A program made the translations under genes and the position numbers. From positions 1 to 15,512 of the forward strand of contig JBEIGB010000085.1 of assembly GCA_040382095.1 (NCBI GenBank): 15,512 nt of DNA. The letters run 5' to 3'. This document shows, one piece after another, positions 15,232 through 15,512 of this stretch (its first letter is position 1; each line of letters starts with the position of its first letter). This DNA is from JADJPL01 sp040382095 (GTDB taxonomy: Bacteria > Bacteroidota > Bacteroidia > Chitinophagales > Saprospiraceae). The notes below the pieces were generated by a model. The model was not told the origin of the DNA and searched no databases. It was given only the letters and a program-made list of their open reading frames with translations.

Positions 15232-15262
15232 GAAAAGTATTCCGCCGCCTACGGCGGCGAAA
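15232..15262 (-). promoter_or_regulatory. Possible promoter of the P1 peptidase gene, with its -33 box in a repeat hairpin
   Basis: On the minus strand TTTC (15259-15262), a 19-nt spacer and TACTTTTC (15232-15239) resemble TTTG-N19-TAnnTTTG, with one mismatch in each box. The -7 box lies 27 nt upstream of the ATG. The spacer is almost entirely the GC-rich hairpin 15243-15259 of the neighbouring palindromic repeat. Consensus match only. Confidence 0.35.
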
Positions 15263-15323
15263 GATTTTTTTGAGCGGCACTTTGATTGATTTTGTTTCAC
15301 AAAATCAATCAAAGTGCCGCTCA
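15243..15323. repeat. Diverged gene-proximal unit of the palindromic repeat array (two perfect hairpins)
   Basis: Two perfect palindromes lie side by side. CGCCGCC at 15243-15249 pairs with GGCGGCG at 15253-15259 around a TAC loop. A 24-bp perfect stem joins 15271-15294 and 15300-15323 around a 5-nt loop (TTTCA). Between them is AAAGATTTTTT. The order hairpin, T-run, hairpin with a CACTTT/AAAGTG core is the same as in the two 97-bp units that follow, although the stems have different sequence. It lies within 120 bp upstream of the P1 peptidase start. Confidence 0.75.
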
Positions 15324-15512
15324 TTTGACTGTACCTTTTGCAGCTTACGCCGCAAAAGGATTTTTTTATGCTGACCACTTTCCGGGATTATGCATCCAAA
15401 AAGCAGCAAAGTGGCGCTCATTTTATTGAACCTTTTCTGGCTTACGCCGCAAAAGGATTTTTTTATGCTGGCCACTTTCCGGGATTATGATTCCAAAAAG
15501 CAGCAAAGTGGC
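15314..15512. repeat. Tandem 97-bp palindromic repeat units (two full copies and the start of a third, running off the edge)
   Basis: Units begin at 15314, 15411 and 15508 with GTGSCGCTCA-like starts; the first two differ at about 10 of 97 positions. Each holds a first stem (CCTTTTGC 15334-15341 with GCAAAAGG 15352-15359; in unit two CCTTTT 15431-15436 with AAAAGG 15451-15456 plus inner GGC/GCC) with loop GCTTACGCC, directly followed by A and seven T. A second stem follows (CCACTTT 15375-15381 with AAAGTGG 15408-15414; GCCACTTT 15471-15478 with AAAGTGGC 15505-15512). The first stem plus T7 looks like an intrinsic terminator on the plus strand, but no plus-strand gene precedes it. No coding frame is credible here; this 307-bp end of the window holds no gene. 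Confidence 0.85.

Noticed and set aside
15314..15512. CRISPR array
   Set aside because: The 97-bp units are directly adjacent with no unique spacers, and the repeated part is far longer than a CRISPR repeat.

Overview
The window looks like chromosomal DNA of a Bacteroidota bacterium, most likely a Saprospiria-type environmental gliding or surface-attached organism. This rests on a very large surface protein ending in a type B (CHU_C / gliding-motility) C-terminal sorting domain with SprB-type repeats, a PorP/SprF family membrane protein directly behind it, two PD40/peptidoglycan-binding proteins, TAnnTTTG-like -7 promoter elements, and A-rich rather than Shine-Dalgarno start contexts. The class-level placement is inference; the phylum is well supported.

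Left edge (1-329, minus): the 5' part of folD (one-carbon folate metabolism), cut by the window edge. Centre-left (576-9446, plus): a Type IX secretion (T9SS) related block made of a 1648-residue secreted modular adhesin (CUB, P-domain, FN3-like, ten SprB-like repeats, type B sorting domain), then a PorP/SprF homologue, then, after a 274-bp intergenic region with palindromes and a promoter-like element, a TPR-PD40 protein ending in two SPOR-type domains. Convergent to it, 17 bp away (9464-12637, minus), is a second PD40 envelope protein with a long helical-repeat N-terminus and an OmpA-type C-terminal domain.

Right part (12757-15205, minus): pdxH (pyridoxal phosphate synthesis/salvage), a MobA-like nucleotidyltransferase 6 bp upstream of it, and an exported P1/DmpA-family (S58) autoprocessing peptidase. 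The right edge (15243-15512) has no gene. It holds an array of palindromic repeat units: two nearly identical 97-bp units plus one highly diverged, gene-proximal unit in which the two-hairpin architecture is kept although the sequence is different. A shorter relative of the same element lies behind the PorP/SprF gene near 6748.

Functional reading: the adhesin is probably exported by the T9SS, with the adjacent PorP/SprF protein as its dedicated outer-membrane partner. The two PD40 proteins resemble PorE-type factors that tie outer-membrane T9SS parts to peptidoglycan, one apparently by SPOR domains and the other by an OmpA domain. The most unusual non-coding signal is the palindromic repeat array on the right.
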